Origin: JADGGM01 sp025449955
GTDB lineage: Bacteria > Gemmatimonadota > Gemmatimonadetes > Gemmatimonadales > Gemmatimonadaceae
Direction of reading: 5' to 3'
Length of the DNA stretch: 64,000 nucleotides
Assembly (NCBI GenBank): GCA_036554285.1
Contig: DATBNO010000059.1
Location: forward strand, 62,001 to 126,000
In this document: piece after piece, positions 1 to 8,009 of the stretch
Layout of the letters: every line of letters begins with the position of its first letter
Numbering within the stretch: the first letter of the stretch is position 1
Position numbers and translations under genes: made by a program
Notes under the pieces: generated by a model
Seen by the model: only the letters and a program-made list of their open reading frames with translations
The model's database searches: none
Told to the model about the DNA's origin: nothing

Positions 1-1
1 C

Positions 2-97
2 ACGCGCCTGGCGAACAAGTGGCGCCGCCTGCTCAAGCCGGATCCGCGCGCCACGCGGCCGGGGCGCACGCCCAACGGACCGGGCGCGCGCGCCTAA
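2..97 (+). CDS. C-terminal fragment of an unidentified protein
   Basis: The reading frame is open from base 2 and ends at TAA (95-97), giving 31 residues of a basic, Pro/Gly/Arg-rich tail. The gene starts outside the window, and no domain can be recognised from this piece. The stop codon lies inside a copy of the GCCTAACG motif. The frame is convergent with the multicopper oxidase gene, whose stop is only 4 bases away. The absence of other stops and the precise juxtaposition favour a real gene end, but this is weak evidence. Confidence 0.45.
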   Translation, partial: TRLANKWRRLLKPDPRATRPGRTPNGPGARA

Positions 98-101
98 CGG
101 A

Positions 102-1826
102 CTATCGTCCGGGGCCGGCCGCTGGATCGACGTGCAGCACCGTCATCATCCCCGAGGCCAAATGCTCCGCAATGTGACAGTGCAGCATCCACGCGCCCGG
201 ATTCGACGCGTCGATGAGCACGTCCACCGTCGAGCCGACCGGAATGAGCACCGTGTCCTTCCACACGAGGTTCGTCGTGCGCACGCCGTTCCGCGACACC
301 ACGAGCATCCGCTGGCCGTGCAGATGGATCGGGTGCTGCATCGGATGGAACGACTTGGGATCGTTGTACAGCTCGAGCTTCACGATCGATCCTTCCTTGA
401 CGTGCCAGTCGATGTCCATGTCTTCCTTGCCCGTCGCATCGTCGCGCAGAATCCATTTCACCTGGTCGTTGGTCGACAACCAGTTCATGTCGGGCATCCC
501 ATCCACCCACTCGACCGGCGCGTAGTACGCGGTGTCGACGTTCATGAACTGCACGGTGGCCACCGGGAGGCCGTTGCCGCGCACGGTGAGCGTGAGACGC
601 TTGTCGGGCGGCTTGTCGAAGTACGGCCGGTACCGGTCGATGTCGCGTGTGACCGCGGCGTTGTCGCGCAGCGCGGCGAAGGCGCCGGCGTAGTCCGGCG
701 CCGCGGGCGTCGAGTCCACCGTCACCATGCCTAACGTATCGACCTCGGCGTCGAACTCGCCGCGGTAGTGGTTGATCGCCTGCACCGCGTTGACCAGCGC
801 GTACCGGCCCGGTTTCTCGAACCGCGCTTCCACGATGTAGCGCTCGGCGGGCGCGAGGACCACGCTCGGCACCCGCTCCTCATGCTCGAACCGGCTGACG
901 TCCGACGCCAACACCTTCATCGGCGCTCCGCCGAACGAGATGTTGTACGTGCGCGAGCTCGCGGCATTCGTGAGAAAGAACCGAACGACCTCGCCGCGAT
1001 GCGCGGCGAGCGTGTAGCGCGGCTCCCCGTTCACGAGCAACAGATTGCCGACGCGTCCCATGAGCGCGAAGTCCGGCCCTGTTTTTCCGTACGGGATGAG
1101 CGAGTCCGCGTTCACCAACAAATCGTCGAACACCAGCACTTGCTCGCGATTGGCCGGCGAGTAGTACGCCGAGTCGGGCGAGTCGACGATCATGTTGCCG
1201 AACAAGCCAAGCGCCTGCTCGACGTCCTCGCGCACGTGCGGGTGGTACCAGTAGACGCCCGCGTCGGGGAAATGGACGTGATAGACGAAGCTGTCGCCCG
1301 GCGCGACGGCTTGCTGCGTGATGCCGACGGCGCCATCGAACCGGTTGTCGAGCCTCACGCCATGCCAGTGCACGGAGCTGGGCAGATCGATGCGGTTGTG
1401 GAAGCGCACCGTGATCGTGGCGTTCTGCGGGACGCGAATGAGCGGGCCCGGCACTTCGCCGTTGAAGCCGTACATCACGTACGGCCGGCCGGCGATCGTT
1501 CGCCGCACCAGCGTCGCCGACAAATCGAGCGTATCGCCATCCCGCATCTGCACCACGGCGCTCGGCCTAACGTTAGGCAGCGATGCGGGATCCACGCCGG
1601 CGCCGGGCAGGAAGGATCCGCCGGGCGGCGTGAGGCCGACGAGGCCCGGCATCATCACCATGCCTTTGGGCATCGGGATGGGCATCGCCATCCCGCCCGC
1701 CGCCATGCCGGGCATGCCCGGCATGGGCATGCCCGGCGGCATCGTCGTCGTGTCGTGCTGCTGGGCGCTGCTCGCCGCCGCCATCGCGGCGACGAGCAGC
1801 GCCGCCATCCCGACGCCGCGACTCAA
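102..1826 (-). CDS. Methionine-rich three-domain multicopper oxidase, exported
   Basis: Likely a periplasmic or secreted laccase/CueO-type enzyme that oxidises Cu(I) or organic substrates with reduction of O2 to water. The 574-residue product has a signal peptide, then a Met-rich stretch at about 29-59 (repeated MPGMP and GMAMP units) of the kind that binds copper. Canonical ligand motifs follow in the usual order: HWHG (153-156), YHPH (194-197), HPIHLHG and HCHIAEH near the C terminus. All four Cu-site motifs are present, so it should be active. I chose a TTG start at 1826: it has GGAG 7 bases upstream, overlaps the preceding gene's TGA as TTGA, and gives a short basic signal peptide. An ATG at 1808 is the alternative. 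It is the last gene of the leftward sdh-LVIVD run. Confidence 0.9.
   Translation of the reverse strand: MSRGVGMAALLVAAMAAASSAQQHDTTTMPPGMPMPGMPGMAAGGMAMPIPMPKGMVMMPGLVGLTPPGGSFLPGAGVDPASLPNVRPSAVVQMRDGDTLDLSATLVRRTIAGRPYVMYGFNGEVPGPLIRVPQNATITVRFHNRIDLPSSVHWHGVRLDNRFDGAVGITQQAVAPGDSFVYHVHFPDAGVYWYHPHVREDVEQALGLFGNMIVDSPDSAYYSPANREQVLVFDDLLVNADSLIPYGKTGPDFALMGRVGNLLLVNGEPRYTLAAHRGEVVRFFLTNAASSRTYNISFGGAPMKVLASDVSRFEHEERVPSVVLAPAERYIVEARFEKPGRYALVNAVQAINHYRGEFDAEVDTLGMVTVDSTPAAPDYAGAFAALRDNAAVTRDIDRYRPYFDKPPDKRLTLTVRGNGLPVATVQFMNVDTAYYAPVEWVDGMPDMNWLSTNDQVKWILRDDATGKEDMDIDWHVKEGSIVKLELYNDPKSFHPMQHPIHLHGQRMLVVSRNGVRTTNLVWKDTVLIPVGSTVDVLIDASNPGAWMLHCHIAEHLASGMMTVLHVDPAAGPGR
1565..1578. repeat. 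Perfect palindrome formed by two inverted GTTAGGC motif copies
   Basis: GCCTAACGTTAGGC is a 14-bp perfect palindrome inside the multicopper oxidase coding sequence. It is made of two head-to-head copies of the window-wide heptamer. Near-identical dyads with one base changed (GCCCAACGTTAGGC) occur at 12707-12720 in the MFS gene and at 28696-28709 in the patatin gene. Confidence 0.85.
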
Positions 1827-2311
1827 TCCGTCACTCCGTGAAAGAAGGCGGAGTGCGCCAGGAAGGTCTGCAGCCAACTGCTCGGCGAATTGCCGTGCAG
1901 CACCGACGGGCCGCTGTGCGTCGTGGACGCCGAGTCGGCCTCGGCCGCGATGACCAGCAGGAACTTGTCGAGCTCGATGTGGCCGACGGTCGATGTCCCG
2001 TTGGTCACGGTGCCCAACCGCTGCCAGTGCGCGAGGTCGCTCGTGACGGCCCACGCGATGTAGGCGTGGTACGCGCCTAACGACGACGGCGCCGGCAGGT
2101 TGGCGGCGGTGATCCGCACGTCGTACCGGGCGTGCCCATCGGCGGTGACCGCCACGCCGAACGGCGACTCGGCGAACACCAGCGTCGCGCTGCCCCTGGC
2201 CGCGGGTGCGCGTGGCGTCGCGAACAGCGGAATGTCGAACGGGCCGGCCGCTCGCGCCGGTACGACCAACAGGGCCAGCGCGAGCGCAGCCGATCCGACC
2301 CGCCCGATCAT
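1823..2311 (-). CDS. Exported protein of unknown function
   Basis: A 162-residue product with a clear N-terminal signal sequence (MIGRVG followed by an Ala/Leu/Val run and an ARA cleavage region). I do not recognise the family. The mature part is rich in beta-prone segments and ends in a Ser/His-rich region. The ATG overlaps the upstream LVIVD gene's stop as TGATG, and its own TGA overlaps the TTG start of the multicopper oxidase, so the three genes look translationally coupled. The context suggests a partner of the copper oxidase or the LVIVD protein in the periplasm; that is inference only. Confidence 0.75.
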   Translation of the reverse strand: MIGRVGSAALALALLVVPARAAGPFDIPLFATPRAPAARGSATLVFAESPFGVAVTADGHARYDVRITAANLPAPSSLGAYHAYIAWAVTSDLAHWQRLGTVTNGTSTVGHIELDKFLLVIAAEADSASTTHSGPSVLHGNSPSSWLQTFLAHSAFFHGVTD

Positions 2312-3705
2312 CAGTGACCCGATCCCGCCGAGGCCGCCGTCTTGGGCGCGCCGTCCGGGCCGTGATCGTAATCCTGCACGCTCGAGATGTTCGGCATGCC
2401 GACCGAATGTCCGTTCCATCCTTTGAAGCCGTCCATGCGGAACAGCCAGAGGCCGGTGCGCATGTCGGACAGCGCGATCAGTCCGTCGTAGTTGCGAACG
2501 TCGACGCCGAACGCGCCCTGCTCGACGCTGATCGTGCTTTCCCACCCGTTGTCGGGCGTGCCGCCGAACCCGTGCATGTGCGTACACATGCACGTGAAGT
2601 AGTGGCCGTCTGTTTTAGGCGCCGCCGGATTCTTGAGATCGAAAATCTGCAAACCATCCTCGTAGGCCGATACGAACACGTACGGCCAGCGCACCTCGTG
2701 GTTGTGCGACAAATCGCGCCAGTCGGCGGTCCATCCGCTGATCGGCGTATCGAGGTTCTGCGTCTTGCCGGTCTGTCCGTCGGTCAGGTCCCACACCCGC
2801 AGGGGCGTGTACTGGTACTCCGTTTCGGTGACCGCGTACTTGCCGTCGGGCGACGGGGTGAAGGTGTGCGCGATGTCGAGACCCAGGCCGGTGATCGTGA
2901 AAACCTGCTTGGGCGACTCGGGTTTGCTGACGTCCCATACGGAGTATCCGCCTAACCCGGCGCCGTAGAACTTGTCCTGGTGCGTGTTCGGGTCGTAGCC
3001 GACGTAAAAGTCGTGATAGCTGGCCGTGCCTAACTGCTTGGACGGCGTCGGATTGGGCACCGCGCCGATGAGCCAGGTGGTGGAATCGGCGCCGCTCACG
3101 ACCTTGTCGAGATCGTAGATCAACGCGTGGCCTTCGTTCACGGTGGCGAAGTACAACACGCGGCCATCGGAATGCTTGTACGCGAACGTGTTGTGGAATC
3201 CGCCCGGCGCCTGCGGATACCGGATGCGCGCCACGACCTTCACCTTCGAGGAGTCGGGCAGTCCCGTGACGTCGAAGATCACGGCGCCCAGATCGGCGTC
3301 CGGCGTGCCCTGCTGAAATTGGTACGACTGCGCGTAATAGTACTTCTTCCCGATCTTGAAGTACTTGCCATCCATGGCGCCGATGCCGCGGTGCAGCTCC
3401 GGATTCTCGATGGTCCACGAGTAGACCATCCTCGGATGCGCCGGATCCTTCACGTCGTAGATCTGCACGTCGAAGTTGGTGAACCCGCAGGCGTACACGT
3501 ACGGCCGGTTGGGATCTTGCTCCATCTCGACGTCGGCGAGCTTCCACGCTCCTTTGTGGGTGACGACGTGCGACAGCATGTGCACGTTCGGACTCCCACC
3601 GCGTTTCTGGTCGAACGGTTTGACCGTGATCCCCGGGTCCTGGGCGCCGGCCGCCGCGGCGAATCCGACAGTTGCCAACGCGACGATAGAGAGCAAACCG
3701 CGCAT
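2311..3705 (-). CDS. Exported LVIVD-repeat beta-propeller protein
   Basis: A 464-residue exported protein with a signal peptide (MRGLLSIV, cleavage near AGAQ). The body carries LVIVD-type propeller blades, seen as VQIYDVKDPAHP, YSVWDVSKPESP and LQIFDLKNPAAP. LVIVD proteins are secreted or surface beta-propellers of mostly unknown role, thought to bind partners rather than catalyse. A cysteine/histidine cluster (CMCTHMH) near the C terminus could bind metal. The start is fixed by AGGAGA about 6 bases before the ATG. It lies between the TPR gene (62 bp upstream) and the small exported gene it overlaps. A second LVIVD protein sits at 20315-22354. Confidence 0.8.
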   Translation of the reverse strand: MRGLLSIVALATVGFAAAAGAQDPGITVKPFDQKRGGSPNVHMLSHVVTHKGAWKLADVEMEQDPNRPYVYACGFTNFDVQIYDVKDPAHPRMVYSWTIENPELHRGIGAMDGKYFKIGKKYYYAQSYQFQQGTPDADLGAVIFDVTGLPDSSKVKVVARIRYPQAPGGFHNTFAYKHSDGRVLYFATVNEGHALIYDLDKVVSGADSTTWLIGAVPNPTPSKQLGTASYHDFYVGYDPNTHQDKFYGAGLGGYSVWDVSKPESPKQVFTITGLGLDIAHTFTPSPDGKYAVTETEYQYTPLRVWDLTDGQTGKTQNLDTPISGWTADWRDLSHNHEVRWPYVFVSAYEDGLQIFDLKNPAAPKTDGHYFTCMCTHMHGFGGTPDNGWESTISVEQGAFGVDVRNYDGLIALSDMRTGLWLFRMDGFKGWNGHSVGMPNISSVQDYDHGPDGAPKTAASAGSGH

Positions 3706-3767
3706 CGTGGTTCTCCTGAGAAATGAAGGGTCGCCGCGACGCCAATCGTTAGGCGGCGGCCTGACAG

Positions 3768-4268
3768 CTACTCGAGCGCCGGCTCGAACTCCTCGTGCAC
3801 CCGCGGGTGCAGTCGCTCGCTCCGGTTGAGCAGGCGCGCGCACGCGTTCCAACGCAGGATCGCGTCGTCATTGCCCGCGGGACGCAGATGCTCGGCGCGT
3901 TCGTAGTGCGGCATGGCTTCGCGCAGCCAGCCGTCCGCCACCTCGTGCGCCCGCGGGCCGCCACGGCGCAAGTGCGCGGTCCCTCGGCGCTCGCAGATGA
4001 TGCCCGCGTAGTAGTGGCGCTTGTACTCGTCGGTGAGTCGCGGCAGCACGTCGCGCGCGCGCGCCATCGCGTCCGCCGCGTTGTCGGCGAATCCATCGGT
4101 GATCGCCAGCAGCAACGTCGTGAGCGCTTCCTGGTTGGCCGGGTCGATGTCGATCACATCCTGGCAGATGCTCTCGGCGGCCGTCCAATCGTTGAGCAGC
4201 CGATAGCGCTCGGCTTTCTCGAGCGCGGCCGGAATACCGGCGGCGGTGATCGGCTTGAGGGAATGCAT
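3768..4268 (-). CDS. TPR-repeat protein
   Basis: A 166-residue protein with at least two tetratricopeptide-like helical hairpins: an AEKYR/LLNDWTAAESIC unit with Asp-Pro at the turn, and a later AMPHYERAEHLRP unit. No signal peptide is evident, so it is probably cytoplasmic. TPR proteins mediate protein-protein contacts. It begins 16 bp after the sdhB stop, in the same direction, and so is likely cotranscribed with succinate dehydrogenase, where it might assist assembly. That role is inferred from position alone. Confidence 0.75.
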   Translation of the reverse strand: MHSLKPITAAGIPAALEKAERYRLLNDWTAAESICQDVIDIDPANQEALTTLLLAITDGFADNAADAMARARDVLPRLTDEYKRHYYAGIICERRGTAHLRRGGPRAHEVADGWLREAMPHYERAEHLRPAGNDDAILRWNACARLLNRSERLHPRVHEEFEPALE

Positions 4269-4284
4269 CCGGGACCTCCCGCGC

Positions 4285-5103
4285 CTAACTGCGGCGCTTC
4301 CGCGAAAAGATCTTTACCAGCTTCCCGATCGGATCGTAGAACTCGTCCACCACGCGTTCCTTGAGCGGGATGATCGCGTTGTCGGTGATCGTGATCCCCT
4401 CGGGACACACCGTGGTGCAACACTTGGTGATGTTGCAGTAGCCGATGCCGTGCGACTTCTGGAGCTCGGGCACGCGATCGGCCACGTCCAGCGGATGCAT
4501 CTCGAGCGCGGCAACGTACACGAGGAACCGCGGCCCGATGAACTCATCTTCCTTCTCGTGCTCGCGCAGCACGTGGCACACGTCCTGGCACAAAAAGCAC
4601 TCGATGCACTTCCGGAATTCCTGCACGCGATCGACGTCGCTCTGCTGCATGCGCCACGTGCCATCGGGCGCATCGGGCGGGCGGGGCGTGAATTTCGTGA
4701 TGCCTTTCTTGACGCGGAAATTCCACGACACGTCGGTGACGAGATCCTTGATGCGTGGGAACGTGTGCATCGGCTCGACGGTCACCGGCTTCTCGAGCGG
4801 AAGATCGTTGAGCCGCGTCATACACATGAGCCGCGGCTTGCCGTTAATTTCAGCCGAACACGATCCGCATTTGCCGGCCTTGCAGTTCCACCGGACGGCG
4901 AGATCGTTCGCCTGCTCGGCTTGTATCTGATGGATGGCGTCGAGTACGACCATGCCCGGCGCCACGTCAATGGTATAGTCGCGGAACGCGCCACCGGTCG
5001 CATCGCCGCGCCACACGCGGAACGTGGCCGAGCGCACGCCGGCTTCCGCGGGCGATCCGGCGGTTGGGGCCGGGCTTTTCTCTGCGACAGTCGTCGTGGC
5101 CAT
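4285..5103 (-). CDS. sdhB: Succinate dehydrogenase/fumarate reductase iron-sulfur subunit
   Basis: The electron-transfer subunit of complex II, passing electrons from the flavin to the membrane anchor. The 272-residue product has all cluster ligands: a 2Fe-2S set at Cys74, 79, 82 and 94; a 4Fe-4S set CIECFLCQDVC at 166-176; and a 3Fe-4S set around 223-233 (CNITKCCTTVCP). An N-terminal extension of about 20 Ala/Pro/Thr-rich residues precedes the ferredoxin fold. It follows sdhA by 21 bp. Its stop TAG is supplied by a copy of the GTTAGGC motif. The order anchor-flavoprotein-FeS matches mycobacterial Sdh1 operons. Confidence 0.95.
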   Translation of the reverse strand: MATTTVAEKSPAPTAGSPAEAGVRSATFRVWRGDATGGAFRDYTIDVAPGMVVLDAIHQIQAEQANDLAVRWNCKAGKCGSCSAEINGKPRLMCMTRLNDLPLEKPVTVEPMHTFPRIKDLVTDVSWNFRVKKGITKFTPRPPDAPDGTWRMQQSDVDRVQEFRKCIECFLCQDVCHVLREHEKEDEFIGPRFLVYVAALEMHPLDVADRVPELQKSHGIGYCNITKCCTTVCPEGITITDNAIIPLKERVVDEFYDPIGKLVKIFSRKRRS

Positions 5104-5124
5104 GCGTGCGGCTCTCCCCCTCGG

Positions 5125-6942
5125 TCAGCCCATCTCGGCGATCACGGTGCGCAACTCATCCGGCATGGGCGCGATGGGCTCGCGGGTCAACTGCATGCTG
5201 CCGTCGGCGCCCTGCCGAATCACGATATTGAAAGTACTGTAGCTCGCGTCCTTCGCGGGGTAGTCATCGCGAAAATGGCCGCCGCGGCTCTCCTTGCGCT
5301 CGATCGCCGATCGCGCGATGGCTTCGGCGATCGTGAGCAGGTTGCCCAAGTCGAGGGCGGTGTGCCATCCCGGGTTGTACTCGCGATTGCCCTCCACGGT
5401 GACGCGTTGGGCGCGGGCGCGCAGATCGGCGATCCTGCCTAACGCTTGCCGCATGTCGTCCTCGCGGCGGACGATGCCCACCAAATCCTGCATCGTGTGC
5501 TGGAGCGCCTGCTGAATCTGGTACGGGCCCTCGCCGCCCTGGCGCTCGAACGGCTCGAGGGCGCGCCGCGCCCCGTCGTCGGCCGCGGCGTCGTTCACGC
5601 GCCCGGCGCCGTGGTCGCGCGCGAAGGCGGCCGCGTGCTCGCCGGCGCGTTTGCCGAACACGAGCAGGTCGGACAACGAATTGCCGCCTAACCGATTGGC
5701 GCCGTGCAACCCCGCGGCGCACTCGCCGGCGGCGAACAAGCCCGGTACGGTGGACATCTGGCTGTCGCCGTCGACGCGGATGCCGCCCATTACGTAGTGC
5801 GTCGTCGGACCGACTTCCATCGCTTCCTTCGTGATGTCGATGTCCGCCAGCTGCTTGAACTGGTGGTACATGCTCGGCAATTTTTTCTTGATGTGGTCGG
5901 CTGCGTTAGGCAGGCGCTCCTTGATCCAGGCGATGTCGAGGTAGACGCCGCCGTGCGGGCTGCCGCGGCCCTCGCGCACTTCGCGCATGATGCAGCGCGC
6001 CACGTGGTCGCGCGTGAGCAATTCCGGCGGACGCTTGGCGGACTTGTCGCCCTGGGTGTAGCGCCAGCCTTCGTCGGGATCGGTGGCCGTTTGGGCGCGG
6101 TAGTTCTCGGGCACGTCGTCGAACATGAAGCGACGTCCCTCGCTGTTGCGCAGCACGCCGCCCTCGCCGCGCACACCCTCGGTCACGAGAATGCCGCGCA
6201 CGCTTGGCGGCCACACCATGCCCGTGGGATGAAACTGCACGAACTCCATGTCTTGCAACGCCGCGCCGGCCTGATACGCCAGCGACTGTCCGTCGCCCGT
6301 GTACTCCCAACTGTTGCTCGTGATGCGGAACGCGCGGCCGATGCCGCCCGTGGCCAGCACGATCGCCTTGGCGCGAAAGAGACGAAAGCGGCCGCGCTCC
6401 CGATCGTACGCGAATGCCCCGGACACGCGATCGCCGTCCTTGAGCAGCGTGAGCACCGTGCACTCCATGTGCACGTCGATGCCTAAATGAATCGCGTGAT
6501 CCTGCAGCGTGCGGATCATCTCGAGGCCGGTGCGATCGCCCACGTGCGCGAGGCGCGGATACTTGTGTCCGCCGAAGTTGCGCTGGAGGATGCGGCCATC
6601 GGGCGTGCGATCGAACAACGCGCCCCACGCCTCGAGCTCGAGCACGCGCGCGGGCGCTTCCTTGGCGTGGAGCTCGGCCATGCGCCAGTTGTTGAGGTAC
6701 TGGCCGCCGCGCATGGTGTCGCTGAAGTGCACCTTCCAGTTGTCGCGGTCATCGACGTTGCCGAGCGACGCGGCGATGCCGCCCTCGGCCATCACCGTGT
6801 GCGCCTTACCGAGGAGCGACTTGCACACCACGCCCACGGTGAGGCCGCCGCCCGCGGTGACGGAGGCGATGGCGGCGCGCAACCCGGCGCCGCCGGCGCC
6901 GATCACCAGCACGTCGTGCGTGACCGTCTCGAATTCAGCCAT
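5125..6942 (-). CDS. sdhA: Succinate dehydrogenase/fumarate reductase flavoprotein subunit
   Basis: The catalytic subunit that oxidises succinate to fumarate in the TCA cycle. At 605 residues it has the usual length. The FAD-binding start GAGGAGLRAA is at about 15-24. His48 in KAHTVMAEGG is the expected covalent flavin attachment site. HPTG, the TEGVRGEGG loop and THYVMGGIRVD supply active-site residues, and GANRLGGNSLSDLLVFG is the C-terminal FAD-contact signature. It sits between sdhC (21 bp away) and sdhB. Function in the succinate direction is inferred from the aerobic gene content; fumarate reduction cannot be excluded from sequence. Confidence 0.95.
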   Translation of the reverse strand: MAEFETVTHDVLVIGAGGAGLRAAIASVTAGGGLTVGVVCKSLLGKAHTVMAEGGIAASLGNVDDRDNWKVHFSDTMRGGQYLNNWRMAELHAKEAPARVLELEAWGALFDRTPDGRILQRNFGGHKYPRLAHVGDRTGLEMIRTLQDHAIHLGIDVHMECTVLTLLKDGDRVSGAFAYDRERGRFRLFRAKAIVLATGGIGRAFRITSNSWEYTGDGQSLAYQAGAALQDMEFVQFHPTGMVWPPSVRGILVTEGVRGEGGVLRNSEGRRFMFDDVPENYRAQTATDPDEGWRYTQGDKSAKRPPELLTRDHVARCIMREVREGRGSPHGGVYLDIAWIKERLPNAADHIKKKLPSMYHQFKQLADIDITKEAMEVGPTTHYVMGGIRVDGDSQMSTVPGLFAAGECAAGLHGANRLGGNSLSDLLVFGKRAGEHAAAFARDHGAGRVNDAAADDGARRALEPFERQGGEGPYQIQQALQHTMQDLVGIVRREDDMRQALGRIADLRARAQRVTVEGNREYNPGWHTALDLGNLLTIAEAIARSAIERKESRGGHFRDDYPAKDASYSTFNIVIRQGADGSMQLTREPIAPMPDELRTVIAEMG

Positions 6943-6963
6943 GCGCCATGTGCCTAACGGAAG

Positions 6964-7764
6964 TCACAGAATGCGGAAATCGTGGAGGACGCCCATCGAG
7001 CACAGCCGCACGTAGAGGTCGGTGAGCGCGACGCCGAAGAGACTCATCCACGCCCACCGCATGTGCCACCGGTTGAAGCAGCTCGCGCACGCATACGCGG
7101 TGCGGCGCACCGGGCGATTCGCGAGACGGTCCAGGTATCCGCCCACGATGTGCCGAAACGAGTGGCATCCGAACGTGTAGCAGCTCAAGAGCACGACGTT
7201 GAGCGTCAGCACGAGCGTCCCCACGCCGATGCCGAAATGCGTGTGCCCGGCCGCGTCGGTAAACCAGAGCGCGTTCCACGCGTCATGCGCGAGGATCACC
7301 AAGAAGATGAATGCGATGTACAGAAAGTACCGGTGGATGTTCTGTACGATCAGCGGAAACGAATGCTCGCCGAGGTAGGTGTGACGCGGCTCGCGCACCG
7401 TGCAGGACGGTGGATCGGCCCACATCGCCTTGTAGTACGCGCCTCGATAGTAGTAGCACGTGACCCGAAACAATCCGGGGAATGGTAGGATGATCAGAGC
7501 GGGAGAGAACGGAACCCATCCCGGCCACCATCCCGGCTTGGGTCCGAACAACGCGTGGGGCGAGCTCCCGAACAATTCAGGCGAATAGAACGGCGAGAGG
7601 TACGGCCCGAACGTGTAGTGCGCGTTCTGAAAAGCGGCCCACGTTGCGTACACGACGAACGACGTCAACACCACAGCAACGACCGCTGGCTGAACCCACC
7701 ACGCGTCCTGTCTCATGGTGAGTACGCGGGGCTGATCGACAACCGGGAGCTGCGCGTGGGCCAT
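6964..7764 (-). CDS. sdhC: Succinate dehydrogenase cytochrome b membrane anchor (Sdh1 type)
   Basis: A 266-residue membrane subunit with about five hydrophobic segments. It anchors SdhAB and should reduce quinone using heme b. Candidate heme-ligand histidines lie in IHRYFLYIAF, ILAHDAW and GCHSFRHIVGG. The motifs YLSPFYSP, CYYYRGAYYKA and NIHRYF recall the mycobacterial Sdh1 anchor rather than the four-helix SdhC/SdhD pair; this comparison is from memory. No separate sdhD is present. The start at 7764 is chosen over an upstream GTG because GGAGGAAG lies just before the ATG. It is the first gene of the operon. Confidence 0.85.
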   Translation of the reverse strand: MAHAQLPVVDQPRVLTMRQDAWWVQPAVVAVVLTSFVVYATWAAFQNAHYTFGPYLSPFYSPELFGSSPHALFGPKPGWWPGWVPFSPALIILPFPGLFRVTCYYYRGAYYKAMWADPPSCTVREPRHTYLGEHSFPLIVQNIHRYFLYIAFIFLVILAHDAWNALWFTDAAGHTHFGIGVGTLVLTLNVVLLSCYTFGCHSFRHIVGGYLDRLANRPVRRTAYACASCFNRWHMRWAWMSLFGVALTDLYVRLCSMGVLHDFRIL

Positions 7765-7801
7765 CGTGCTTCCTCCGGGCCAGGCTTGATTGCGGGCGAC
7801 G

Positions 7802-7829
7802 CTCGAGCGATCCGGCGGATCGTCTCGAG
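7802..7829. promoter_or_regulatory. Dyad at the start of the sdh transcript, candidate operator
   Basis: CTCGAG (7802-7807) and CTCGAG (7824-7829) flank the hyphenated palindrome CGATCCG-G-CGGATCG (7808-7822), making a nearly continuous 28-bp dyad. It lies about +3 to +30 relative to the predicted sdh start site, between the promoter and the sdhC ribosome-binding site. It could be a repressor operator or a leader hairpin. Confidence 0.5.
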
Positions 7830-7838
7830 TCGGAGGTG

Positions 7839-7867
7839 ATACTCCCACCGGGTCCGTCCACTGTCAA
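7839..7867 (-). promoter_or_regulatory. Predicted sigma-70 promoter for the sdh operon
   Basis: On the minus strand a perfect -35 TTGACA (7867-7862) is followed after 17 bases by GAGTAT (7844-7839), a 3/6 match to the -10 consensus. Transcription would begin near 7832, about 68 bases before sdhC. The region is shared with the divergent permease gene. Confidence 0.5.
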
Positions 7868-8009
7868 TAGAGTATTGCGGCGGCGTAAGATGGAGGCGGG
7901 GCGACGGGGTTCCGTCAGGGATGACTTGCGTAATGCTGACATACCTGACACGCCCAACCCTGCACCTCATCGTAGCTTGTCCGTTGACCCTTTCAGCGAT
8001 CGCGCTCGG

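Noticed and set aside
1695..1745. Repeat-like GGCATGCC units as a regulatory element
   Set aside because: They simply encode the Met/Gly/Pro-rich copper-binding segment of the multicopper oxidase.
768..1841. Long rightward open frame (about 357 codons) opposite the multicopper oxidase
   Set aside because: Its product is an Arg/His/Val-rich mirror of the real gene and has no domain; GC-rich antisense frames stay open by chance. The same applies to other long antisense frames, such as 5704-6486 and 12144-13940.
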